Origin: JANNWF01 sp041675805
GTDB taxonomy: Bacteria; Pseudomonadota; Gammaproteobacteria; Xanthomonadales; Xanthomonadaceae
Direction: 5' to 3'
Assembly: GCA_041675805.1 (NCBI GenBank)
Contig: JBAYTD010000031.1
Location: 1 to 22,508, forward strand
Length of the DNA stretch: 22,508 bases
The notes under the pieces are model-generated. The model worked only from the letters and a program-made list of their open reading frames with translations. It had not been told where the DNA came from and searched no databases. Below, in pieces: positions 6,836 through 13,262 of the stretch (position 1 is its first letter; each line of letters begins with the position of its first letter). Made by a program: the position numbers and the translations under genes.

Positions 6836-6859
6836 GCCTTCGCCCTCGATTGATCGACC

Positions 6860-6879
6860 GACCGGCGTGCGCGCCGGTC
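6860..6879 (+). terminator. Possible terminator hairpin after mscL
   Basis: GACCGGCG / CGCCGGTC form a perfect 8-bp stem with a TGCG loop 24 bases after the mscL stop. There is no T-run, so efficiency is doubtful. It lies in the short gap before the peptidase gene. Confidence 0.35.
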
Positions 6880-6899
6880 ACGGGTCAGGATGCCTGCGC

Positions 6900-8288
6900 A
6901 TGAAGCCTTCCCGTTCCACCTTGCTGGCGCTGTGTCTGGTCGCGACTGCTTCCGCTGCCGCACCGTTTGACGAATCCTCGCTGGCCACGGCGGCGGCGCT
7001 GCGCGATGCGGCGGTCGCCGGCAGCGGCGCGTTCGCCATCGTCGAGTCGCTGACCACCGAGATCGGCCCGCGCATGCCGGGCAGCGAGGCCGATGCCCGC
7101 GCCGTGGACTGGGCCGAGGCGCGCCTCAAGGCGCTGGGTTTCGACCGCGTGATCCGCCAGCCGGTGACCTTCCCCAACTGGCGGCGCCACCACGAGCGCG
7201 TCGAGGTGTTGCCGCCGAACGCCCAGCCACTGCATGTCAGCGCACTCGGCGGCAGCGTCGGTAGCGCCGGGCCGATCGACGCCGAAGTGGTCGAGTTCGC
7301 CGATCTGGACGCGCTGAAGGCCGCCGCCCCGGACAGCCTGCGCGGCAAGATCGCCTACGTTTCCCATCGCATGCAGCGCTTCCGCGACGGCCGCGGCTAC
7401 GGCCCGGCGGTGGCGGCGCGCGGCAGCGGTGCCAGCGTCGCCGCCCGGCTCGGCGCGGTCGCCTTCCTGCTGCGCTCCATCGGCACCGACAGCCATCGCT
7501 TCCCGCATACCGGCATGCTGCGCTACGCCGAGGACGCGCCGCGCATACCCGCTGCGGCGCTGTCCAATCCCGACGCCGACCAGCTCTCGCGCCTGCTCGC
7601 GCGCGGCGCGCCGGTGCGCCTGCGGGTCGACATCGATGTCGACTTCGCCGATGTGTACACCTCGCACAACGTGATCGGCGAGATCATCGGCCGCGAGCGG
7701 CCCGACGAATTCGTCGTCATCGGCGCGCATCTGGACTCCTGGGACCTCGGCACCGGTGCCATCGACGATGGTGCCGGCATCGGCATCACCTTCGAGGCCG
7801 GCGCGCGGATCGCCGCGCTGGCGCAGCGCCCGCGCCGCTCGATCCGCGTCATCGCCTTCGCCAACGAGGAACAGGGCCTGATCGGCGCCAAGCAATACGC
7901 CGAAGCCAACGCCATCGAGCGCCACCTGATCGGCGCGGAAAGCGACTTCGGTGCCGGCCGCATCTACGCCCTGCGCGCCGGGGTGGACGCGGCCGCCTGG
8001 CCGGCCATCGAGGCCATTGCCGGGGTGCTTGCACCGCTGGGCATCGAACTGCAACGCGAGGGCGGCGGCCCCGGCCCGGACATCGTCCCGCTCAGCGCCA
8101 AGGGCATGCCCTGGGCACAACTGGCGCAGGACGGCAGCGATTACTTCGACTACCACCACACCGCCGACGACACCCTCGACAAGATCAACCCCAGGGCGCT
8201 GGACCAGCAGGTCGCCGCCTATGCCGTGCTGGCCTGGCTGGCGGCCGAGTACGCGGGCGATTTCGGCCGCCTGCAAGCACCCGACTGA
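6900..8288 (+). CDS. Secreted M28-family metallopeptidase (carboxypeptidase Q-like)
   Basis: A 462-residue exported zinc peptidase. MKPSRSTLLALCLVATASAAA is a signal peptide with cleavage expected near AAA-PF. A protease-associated domain region (about 120-250) is inserted before the catalytic core. Di-zinc ligands and catalytic residues of M28 are visible: H277-L-D279, bridging D289 in AIDDGAG, E323-E324 in FANEEQG, D349 in ESDFG, and H419/H420 in YHHTADDT. Closest family type is plasma glutamate carboxypeptidase/CPQ, which trims peptides from an end. ATG at 6900 is chosen because it starts directly on the signal peptide; an earlier in-frame start at 6867 would add 11 residues inside a hairpin. 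The last 77 codons are duplicated downstream at 9100. Confidence 0.92.
   Translation: MKPSRSTLLALCLVATASAAAPFDESSLATAAALRDAAVAGSGAFAIVESLTTEIGPRMPGSEADARAVDWAEARLKALGFDRVIRQPVTFPNWRRHHERVEVLPPNAQPLHVSALGGSVGSAGPIDAEVVEFADLDALKAAAPDSLRGKIAYVSHRMQRFRDGRGYGPAVAARGSGASVAARLGAVAFLLRSIGTDSHRFPHTGMLRYAEDAPRIPAAALSNPDADQLSRLLARGAPVRLRVDIDVDFADVYTSHNVIGEIIGRERPDEFVVIGAHLDSWDLGTGAIDDGAGIGITFEAGARIAALAQRPRRSIRVIAFANEEQGLIGAKQYAEANAIERHLIGAESDFGAGRIYALRAGVDAAAWPAIEAIAGVLAPLGIELQREGGGPGPDIVPLSAKGMPWAQLAQDGSDYFDYHHTADDTLDKINPRALDQQVAAYAVLAWLAAEYAGDFGRLQAPD
8055..8270 (+). repeat. 216-bp direct repeat, copy 1 (3' end of M28 gene)
   Basis: Bases 8055-8270 match 9100-9315 at 214 of 216 positions, counted by eye; the differences are one silent T/C and one A/G that changes Asn to Asp. 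The repeats bracket 829 bases that are visibly AT-richer than either flank. Confidence 0.95.
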
Positions 8289-8306
8289 GCTATTGCACAA
8301 TGAAGC

Positions 8307-8333
8307 GCGGGCGCACACCAATGCGCCCGCTTT
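8307..8333 (+). terminator. Intrinsic-type terminator after M28 peptidase
   Basis: GCGGGCGCA / TGCGCCCGC make a 9-bp stem with a CACCAA loop followed by TTT, 18 bases after the peptidase stop. It sits between convergent genes and could serve both. Confidence 0.55.
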
Positions 8334-8342
8334 GGGATTGCC

Positions 8343-8909
8343 TCAGCACGGGATGGGATTATCTTGCGTTTCGAGGAACTTGATATGCATATCCACGACC
8401 ACCCAAGCGGGGTCGGAGTCATTAAACCCGTCATTGTCCGAGTCACGGGTATAACGCCACTCGTAGTGGTAGGTGATGTCGGCAAATCGATTCTCGTGGG
8501 TAGACATCCTGACAGTAGCACAATTCAACATGACGGAAGTTTTGTCCCCGATATGCGTTCCATTTCCGAAGGGGTCCGGAGCGGGGGGCACGCCGATATC
8601 TTTGTGAACATTTTTGCCATTGGCCAAAAGGCGGTCCAGAAAGGAGCTGGAGTCCTTGTCCCCCGCCATAGGGTTGTATTCCAGCACGACGGTCAGAGTG
8701 TCCGCCACAAAGCCGCTTAGACCAAGACCGGCAATGGCCCCCGTGTACTCCTGGCTGCCAACCTTGAACGTCCGAATTTCTTTGTTCATGTAGATTTCTT
8801 CGGAGCCAGCGCCGTCGAGGATTGAAGCAGATGACTCCGTCGCCGGGGAGGAAAGCGGTGTTCCCAGCAAGAATATCGAGCTTGCGAGTGCGAAAGCGAT
8901 ATTTCTCAC
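8343..8909 (-). CDS. Secreted protein A with C-terminal TRDSDxDG calcium-loop-like module
   Basis: A 188-residue protein that I do not recognise as a named family. The N-terminus (RNIAFALASSIFLLGTPLSS) is a signal peptide with cleavage probably after about residue 22. The middle includes FKVGSQEYTGAIAGLGLSGF and LTVVLEYNPM, consistent with beta structure. The C-terminal about 60 residues hold Cys130, an aromatic block YHYEWRY (147-153), TRDSDNDGFNDSDP (154-167, like a thrombospondin type 3 or dockerin calcium loop) and a final Cys188; a disulfide is plausible. GTG at 8909 is chosen for its GGAG 7 bases upstream and signal peptide. In-frame ATG at 8972 would overlap the proposed -10 box. The gene is AT-richer than its surroundings and convergent to the peptidase. 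Protein B at 9398-9748 shares the C-terminal module. Confidence 0.75.
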   Translation of the reverse strand: MRNIAFALASSIFLLGTPLSSPATESSASILDGAGSEEIYMNKEIRTFKVGSQEYTGAIAGLGLSGFVADTLTVVLEYNPMAGDKDSSSFLDRLLANGKNVHKDIGVPPAPDPFGNGTHIGDKTSVMLNCATVRMSTHENRFADITYHYEWRYTRDSDNDGFNDSDPAWVVVDMHIKFLETQDNPIPC

Positions 8910-8970
8910 GGTCCATCTCCATGGTGTTATGAGCGGATAGGGTGCATCGCCGTCATCGACGGTGGTGGTC

Positions 8971-8999
8971 ATGCTAACGCGCGGGGGGGGGGCGGTCAA
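8971..8999 (-). promoter_or_regulatory. Candidate promoter of gene A with C10 tract in the -35/-10 spacer
   Basis: On the minus strand TTGACC (8999-8994, 5 of 6 to the -35 consensus) is followed by exactly 17 bases and then TAGCAT (8976-8971, 4 of 6 to the -10 consensus). Ten of the 17 spacer bases are an uninterrupted C run. Predicted transcript start is near 8964, giving a leader of about 55 bases to the GTG at 8909. Loss or gain of C residues by slippage would move the spacing off 17. Confidence 0.5.
8983..8992. repeat. Homopolymer tract G10 (C10 on minus strand)
   Basis: Ten consecutive G on the plus strand, flanked by GC and CGG. Single-base runs of this length are prone to slipped-strand changes. 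See the promoter entry at 8971-8999. Confidence 0.95.
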
Positions 9000-9099
9000 A
9001 TTGCGCCTGGTTGGAGTGACGCGCCTTCCTTTTGGTAAAAATGATGGGTTGATCAGGATTTTATACGCCCTGATTCGATCATCCGGCGTCGACGTCGGC

Positions 9100-9315
9100 C
9101 GCGAGGGCGGCGGCCCCGGCCCGGACATCGTCCCGCTCAGCGCCAAGGGCATGCCCTGGGCACAACTGGCGCAGGACGGCAGCGACTACTTCGACTACCA
9201 CCACACCGCCGACGACACCCTCGACAAGATCGACCCCAGGGCGCTGGACCAGCAGGTCGCCGCCTATGCCGTGCTGGCCTGGCTGGCGGCCGAGTACGCG
9301 GGCGATTTCGGCCGC
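9100..9315 (+). repeat. 216-bp direct repeat, copy 2
   Basis: Second copy of the M28 gene 3' end, offset by 1045 bases from copy 1. Identity begins abruptly at CGCGAGGGCGG and ends at GGCCGC, a few codons before the stop; the endings then differ (QAPD in copy 1, PRPER in copy 2). Confidence 0.95.
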
Positions 9316-9336
9316 TTGCCGCGGCCTGAGCGGTAG
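9100..9336 (+). pseudogene. 5'-truncated copy of the M28 peptidase gene
   Basis: The frame encodes the last part of the peptidase, including the YHHTADDTLDK zinc-ligand segment, and ends at the TAG at 9334-9336. It lacks the signal peptide, the PA domain and four of the five zinc-ligand motifs. An open frame continues upstream to about 8962, but that extension is unrelated sequence passing through the G10 tract and antisense to gene A's leader, with no ribosome-binding site, so I do not call an intact gene. Near-identity to the full copy implies a recent duplication or continuing gene conversion. Confidence 0.85.
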
Positions 9337-9355
9337 GGCGAGGCGCAAAATGGAG

Positions 9356-9375
9356 CGGGCACCCTGAGGTGCCCG
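9356..9375. terminator. Bidirectional terminator-like hairpin after the truncated peptidase copy
   Basis: CGGGCACC / GGTGCCCG form a perfect 8-bp stem with a CTGA loop, between the truncated peptidase copy and convergent gene B. Its position matches that of the hairpin after the full peptidase gene (8307-8333), and the sequence before each (GCACAATGAAGCG and GCGCAAAATGGAGCG) is alike, so the duplicated unit extended beyond the coding region. Confidence 0.5.
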
Positions 9376-9397
9376 TGGTGGGGTTGGAAACGCTGTC

Positions 9398-9748
9398 TCA
9401 GCAGGGCGTTTCCAGCAGATCCGCGCTGAAACCCGTCATCTTCCAGTCCGGCTCCGCGTCCAGCTTTCCGTCGCCATCGCTGTCGCGCGTGGGCGACCAT
9501 GCCCACTGGTACTGGGCGTACACGTAGCGTGTTCCCTCCGGGCGGGCGACTGCCGGGCAGTCGTCCCGTCGCGTGGTCGCCGTCTCGCCAAGCTTCAGTG
9601 CCTGCCCGGTGGGACGGGGCGCGTCCTGGATGAGCGTTGGGAGGAACGGGTCGATCTCGCTGCCCCGCTTCCCTTCAGCCTGCGTGGCGAAGGCGGATGG
9701 AACCAGCGCCACCGCGAGGAGCATGGACAGGGTGACGGCTTGCTTCAT
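9398..9748 (-). CDS. Secreted protein B, paralogue of protein A
   Basis: A 116-residue protein with a clear signal peptide (MKQAVTLSMLLAVALVPSAFA, cleavage after A21) and a good GGAGG Shine-Dalgarno. No named family is recognised. The mature part is about 95 residues. Its C-terminal half matches protein A: Cys64 (DDCPAV; A has NCATV), YVYAQYQWAW (A has YHYEWRY), TRDSDGDGKLDAEPDW (A has TRDSDNDGFNDSDPAW), LLET and a terminal Cys116. The N-terminal parts are unrelated by eye. Composition is GC-rich like the backbone, unlike gene A. It lies 90 bases downstream of, and codirectional with, the alkaline phosphatase gene. Confidence 0.75.
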   Translation of the reverse strand: MKQAVTLSMLLAVALVPSAFATQAEGKRGSEIDPFLPTLIQDAPRPTGQALKLGETATTRRDDCPAVARPEGTRYVYAQYQWAWSPTRDSDGDGKLDAEPDWKMTGFSADLLETPC

Positions 9749-9838
9749 GTCGAGGACCTCCGTCGACTGGGAAAGGCCTGATCATCGTGCACGCCGCCCC
9801 TCCGTACAACCGGATGGCTGGGGCAGGTTGGCGAGCAG

Positions 9839-11413
9839 TCAGGGCGACAGTTCTTCCAGTCGTTCCGCCACCGCCGCGCGCAGCGTCGGCTGCGCCTGGG
9901 TCAGGATGTGGAAGATCACGTGCTGCTCGATGCTGCCACGTACCGCCTCGCTGCCGGGGCCGCGGGCGTACACGGCGACGTCTTCGCCGCCATGGGTTTC
10001 GCTTTCCAGTGCGAACAGGGCGGGCTGACGGAAGTCGGCGTGGCGGGTGTCGCTGTCGCCTTCCAACGTGGGCTGTCCGGCACCGGGGCCGTTGGCGTAG
10101 GACAGCGTGGTGTAGGGCCGGCCGCCGAGGTCGCGCAGTGGCTGGCCGTTGAAGTCGCGCACCAGGCCGAGGATGTCGTTGCCGCGCGGCGGATAGCCGA
10201 CGAAGTTGAAGGCGTGGCTGTGGTCGGCAGTGACCACGATCAGGGTGTCGTCGGCCGAGGTCAGTTCATCGGCCACCGCCACCGCTTCGGCCAGGGCGAT
10301 GGTGTCGACCAGGGCACGTTGCGCCATGCCGGCGTGGTGGGCGTGGTCGATGCGACCGCCTTCCACCACCAGCAGGTAGGGACGGCCATCGGCTTGCAGG
10401 CGCTGGAGGCTGAAGCGGGTCATTTCGGCGAGGCCGGGTTCGTCGGCTGCGTGGCCGTTCTCGCGGTCCAGTTCGTAACTCATGTGACTGGGCGTGAACA
10501 GGCCGAACACGCGCTGGCCATCGGCGGGCAGGGCCAGCAGTTCCTCGCGCTTGAGCACGAAATGTCCGCCGGGATGGCGCTGCGTCCATTCCTCGATCAG
10601 GTTGCGGCCATCGGCGCGGCGGCCGACCGGATGCACGTCGGGGCCGATGAAGTTGGCGCTGCCGCCGCCAAGTACGATCTGCGGTCCGCCGCGATCCTGG
10701 TGGGCGATCAATTGCGCCGCCAGGTCGGTGCAGCCGGCGGCCCGTGCCGATTCGGGCATCGCCGCGTCGCCCTCCCAGTTGCGGTCCGGCGAGTGCGCGT
10801 ACAGCGCCGCCGGGGTGGCGTGGGTGATGCGGGTGGTGGTGACCAGGGCGGAGGCCATGTCGGCACCGTCGGCGAAGTCGAACAGGCTCGGATGGCTGGC
10901 CGCCTCGATGTTCTCGCAGCGCCCGCGACGGATGGTCTGGTCGACGCCGAGCACGCCGGCCAGGGTTTTCAGGCCCGAGGCCATCGCCGTCATGGTGCCG
11001 GCCGAGTCGGGGGTTTGCAGGTCGGTGTTGTAGGTCTTGGACAGCGCCAGCGCCGGGAAGCGCTCGAAGCTGAGCTGGGTTTCTTCCCCGGTCCGGCCTT
11101 GCCGCTGGCCGTGCAGGATGCGCGCGGCAGCCACCGTGGTCGGGCCCATGCCGTCGCCGATGAACAGGATCAGGTTGCGTGCCTTCGCGCGATCCGCGCC
11201 ACGGGCGATGGCCGCCTCGCGGCCGGCGCGGAACCAGCCGGCCGGCGTTTCCGTGCCCTCGGGGGCACCGGCGGACAGGCGGGACGGCGCGACGAACGGG
11301 ACGGGCGTTGATGCGACCGGATCGGCGGCGGGACGCGATGGCGGATGGCCGGCGCAGGCCGTCAAGGCGAGGCTGGCAAGGAGCAGGGACGAGCGGAGGA
11401 CGATGCGGTTCAT
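9839..11413 (-). CDS. Lipoprotein alkaline phosphatase (PhoA family)
   Basis: A 524-residue periplasmic phosphomonoesterase anchored as a lipoprotein: signal peptide ending LASLALTAC with lipobox Cys20. Alkaline phosphatase motifs are present: D87 in FIGDGMG (metal), nucleophile S137 in TPDSAGTMTAMASG, VEGGRIDHAHHAG with Asp/His metal ligands, and VTADHSH. The fold and metal set (two Zn, one Mg by family knowledge) appear complete. ATG at 11413 is preferred; GTG at 11419 is in frame two codons earlier. It lies 67 bases downstream of the AstE-like gene on the same strand and may belong to the zur transcript. No Pho box was recognised. Confidence 0.9.
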   Translation of the reverse strand: MNRIVLRSSLLLASLALTACAGHPPSRPAADPVASTPVPFVAPSRLSAGAPEGTETPAGWFRAGREAAIARGADRAKARNLILFIGDGMGPTTVAAARILHGQRQGRTGEETQLSFERFPALALSKTYNTDLQTPDSAGTMTAMASGLKTLAGVLGVDQTIRRGRCENIEAASHPSLFDFADGADMASALVTTTRITHATPAALYAHSPDRNWEGDAAMPESARAAGCTDLAAQLIAHQDRGGPQIVLGGGSANFIGPDVHPVGRRADGRNLIEEWTQRHPGGHFVLKREELLALPADGQRVFGLFTPSHMSYELDRENGHAADEPGLAEMTRFSLQRLQADGRPYLLVVEGGRIDHAHHAGMAQRALVDTIALAEAVAVADELTSADDTLIVVTADHSHAFNFVGYPPRGNDILGLVRDFNGQPLRDLGGRPYTTLSYANGPGAGQPTLEGDSDTRHADFRQPALFALESETHGGEDVAVYARGPGSEAVRGSIEQHVIFHILTQAQPTLRAAVAERLEELSP

Positions 11414-11480
11414 GCGCACAGGATCTCGCAGGGATGCGACAGGGTGGCGACAGCGCGGTGGCGCGGTTCGGGCGGGCGGG

Positions 11481-12731
11481 TCAGGACGGCGGTGGCTCGA
11501 TCTCGTCGGCGGACGGATCGGGCTCGATGGCGTCGGGGTCGGAAGGATCGGCGTATTCCTCTTCCAGCGCGCCCGGATTGTCGCCCGATACCGCGTTCTG
11601 TGCAGCGGCGGCGGCGCTTTGTTCCTCGCCGATGTGGTAGGCGGCGAAGCCGGGCAGCACCACCTGGTTGCGCGCCATGCCGATGACCCGGCCGGACACC
11701 GTGGCCAGCACCTCGCGTTCGATGTTGTTGATCGGGTCGATGACCATGCCCAGCGTTTGCCCGGCGACCACGCGCTCGCCCAGCGCGACGCGGCCGAGCA
11801 GCATGCCGCCGCTGTCCACGCGCACCCATTGCGAGGAATAGAACATCGACGGCGGCTCGCTGCGCGCGGCGGCCGTGGCGATCATGCCCAACTCGTACAT
11901 CAGCGACTGGATCGCCTCCACGCTGCGCTCGATCTCCGGCAGTTGCAGCACCGACGGCCCGCCGATCTCGAAGGTCACCGCCGGAATGCCCATCTGCGCG
12001 GCGGCCACCCGCAGCATGCCGCGCGAGCCGGCGCTGTGCAGCACCGGCGTGCCGCCGAAGCGGCGCACGAAGTCCATCACCGCCGTGCTGCGCAGGTCGG
12101 CGCGGACCTGCGGCAGGTTGCTGCGGTCGAAGGAGCCGGTATGGAAGTCGACCAGCGCATCGCAATGGGTGATGACGTTGTGCAGGAAGTTGTGGGCGAT
12201 GCGCGAGGCGATGCTGCCGACCCGGTTGCCGGGGAAGAAGCGATTCAGATCGCGCCGGTCCGGCAGATAGCGCGAGCCACGGCTGAAGCCGAACAGGTTG
12301 ACGATCGGCACCGCGATCAGGGTGCCGCTGAGCTGGCTCGGCTCGATCTCGTTGACGACCCGGCGCACCACTTCCACGCCATTGATCTCGTCGCCGTGGA
12401 TGGCGGCGGTCAGGCACAGCACCGGGCCGGGGCGCAGGCCGTGCGCCACCACCACCGGGCTGAGCACGGCGTCGCCGGCAAAGCCCTGGCTGGTGCGCCA
12501 TTCCAGCCGCGCCAGGCCGCCGGGCAGCACTTCCTCGCCGAGGATGGCGAACTTGGGCATCAGCGGCGGGCCGACGAAGGCCACCGAGGCCGGATTGCCG
12601 GCCGGCAGCAGTTCCGGCGGTCCCGGCGGCTGCTGTGCCGGCACCGTCGCGCTGGCCAGCGCGGCGATCAGCCCGGCCGTCGCCACCAGCCGGGCGGACA
12701 TTGGCGGACCGGCACGCCGGCGGCCGGACAT
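11481..12731 (-). CDS. Exported succinylglutamate desuccinylase/aspartoacylase-like zinc hydrolase
   Basis: A 416-residue M14-related deacylase/carboxypeptidase. After a positively charged N-terminus a signal peptide runs through LVATAGLIAALASATVPAQ, so it acts in the periplasm, unlike cytoplasmic AstE. Zinc ligands are H112 and E115 in AAIHGDEINGVEV and H197 in DFHTGS; D161-L-N-R-F-F-P-G is the family substrate motif and E255 in TFEIGG is the likely catalytic base. The C-terminal region (about 305-375) resembles the lipoyl-like barrel typical of this family and is followed by an acidic, Pro-rich tail. The ATG at 12731 overlaps the zur stop as TGATG, indicating translational coupling; ATG at 12701 is an alternative. 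Substrate is unknown; amidated or acylated amino acids or peptides are likely. Confidence 0.85.
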   Translation of the reverse strand: MSGRRRAGPPMSARLVATAGLIAALASATVPAQQPPGPPELLPAGNPASVAFVGPPLMPKFAILGEEVLPGGLARLEWRTSQGFAGDAVLSPVVVAHGLRPGPVLCLTAAIHGDEINGVEVVRRVVNEIEPSQLSGTLIAVPIVNLFGFSRGSRYLPDRRDLNRFFPGNRVGSIASRIAHNFLHNVITHCDALVDFHTGSFDRSNLPQVRADLRSTAVMDFVRRFGGTPVLHSAGSRGMLRVAAAQMGIPAVTFEIGGPSVLQLPEIERSVEAIQSLMYELGMIATAAARSEPPSMFYSSQWVRVDSGGMLLGRVALGERVVAGQTLGMVIDPINNIEREVLATVSGRVIGMARNQVVLPGFAAYHIGEEQSAAAAAQNAVSGDNPGALEEEYADPSDPDAIEPDPSADEIEPPPS

Positions 12732-13225
12732 CAGCCGTTCCGGCTGCAGCGCGCGCACAGGCCGTGGACTTCCAGCGTCTGCGCCTGTGGAACGAAGCCG
12801 AGCGCGGCGGCCTGCTCGCGGAGCAGCCGGGTGACCCGCTCGTCTTCCAGTTCCACCGTCGCCAGACAACGGTTGCAGATCAGGAACGGCACCGAGTGAC
12901 TGACCCGCGGATGGTGGCAGCCGACGAAGGCGTTGATCGACTCCAGCTTGTGGATGAAACCGTTTTCAAGCAGGAAGTCGAGCGCCCGGTACACCGTCGG
13001 CGGTGCCGTCGGGCCGTGTTCGGGGCGCATCAGTTCGAGCAGTTCATAGGCCTTGACCGGGCGGCCGGCGTCGGCGATCAGGCGCAGCACGCGCTCGCGC
13101 AGCGGGGTCAGGCGCAGCCCACGCTCCCGGCACGCCTCGGTCACCTCGGCAAGGAAGCTTTCGGTGTCGTCGACGTGGTGTTCCGGGTGTGAGCAGACCT
13201 GGGCGGGGACGGTCGGCGCGTTCAT
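12731..13225 (-). CDS. zur: Fur-family transcriptional regulator, Zur-like
   Basis: A 164-residue winged-helix metalloregulator. The DNA-binding part includes GLRLTPLRERVLRLIADAGR and TAPPTVYRALDFLLENGFIH. The structural zinc site is complete with C117-x2-C120 (FLICNRCLATVEL) and C157-x2-C160 near the C-terminus. HHPRVSHSVPFLIC and the C-terminal CxxC fit Zur better than Fur, which normally has an HHDH motif. Known role: repression of zinc uptake genes when zinc is sufficient. The N-terminus has an extra Cys/His-rich stretch (CSHPEHH, 11-17) that could also bind metal. It follows gltX by 37 bases and is overlapped by the next gene. I found no convincing Zur box upstream. Confidence 0.85.
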   Translation of the reverse strand: MNAPTVPAQVCSHPEHHVDDTESFLAEVTEACRERGLRLTPLRERVLRLIADAGRPVKAYELLELMRPEHGPTAPPTVYRALDFLLENGFIHKLESINAFVGCHHPRVSHSVPFLICNRCLATVELEDERVTRLLREQAAALGFVPQAQTLEVHGLCARCSRNG

Positions 13226-13262
13226 GGCCGAATCTTAACATCCGCCGCCGCCGAGCCCGGCC

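Noticed and set aside
8343..9152. 269-residue version of protein A starting upstream
   Set aside because: The extra N-terminus has no signal peptide, is antisense to the peptidase duplicate, and would bury the real signal peptide; GTG at 8909 has GGAG at good spacing.
8962..9336. Intact small gene encoding a 124-residue peptidase-like protein
   Set aside because: The N-terminal part is unrelated sequence read through the G10 tract and antisense to gene A's leader. No Shine-Dalgarno and no other zinc ligands, so it is treated as a truncated copy.
9908..11311. 467-codon plus-strand frame opposite alkaline phosphatase
   Set aside because: Shadow of a gene with complete catalytic motifs; no ribosome-binding site or domain.
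13226..13262. Zur box just upstream of the zur-like gene
   Set aside because: The short TTAAGATT stretch by the start does not show the dyad expected of gammaproteobacterial Zur sites.
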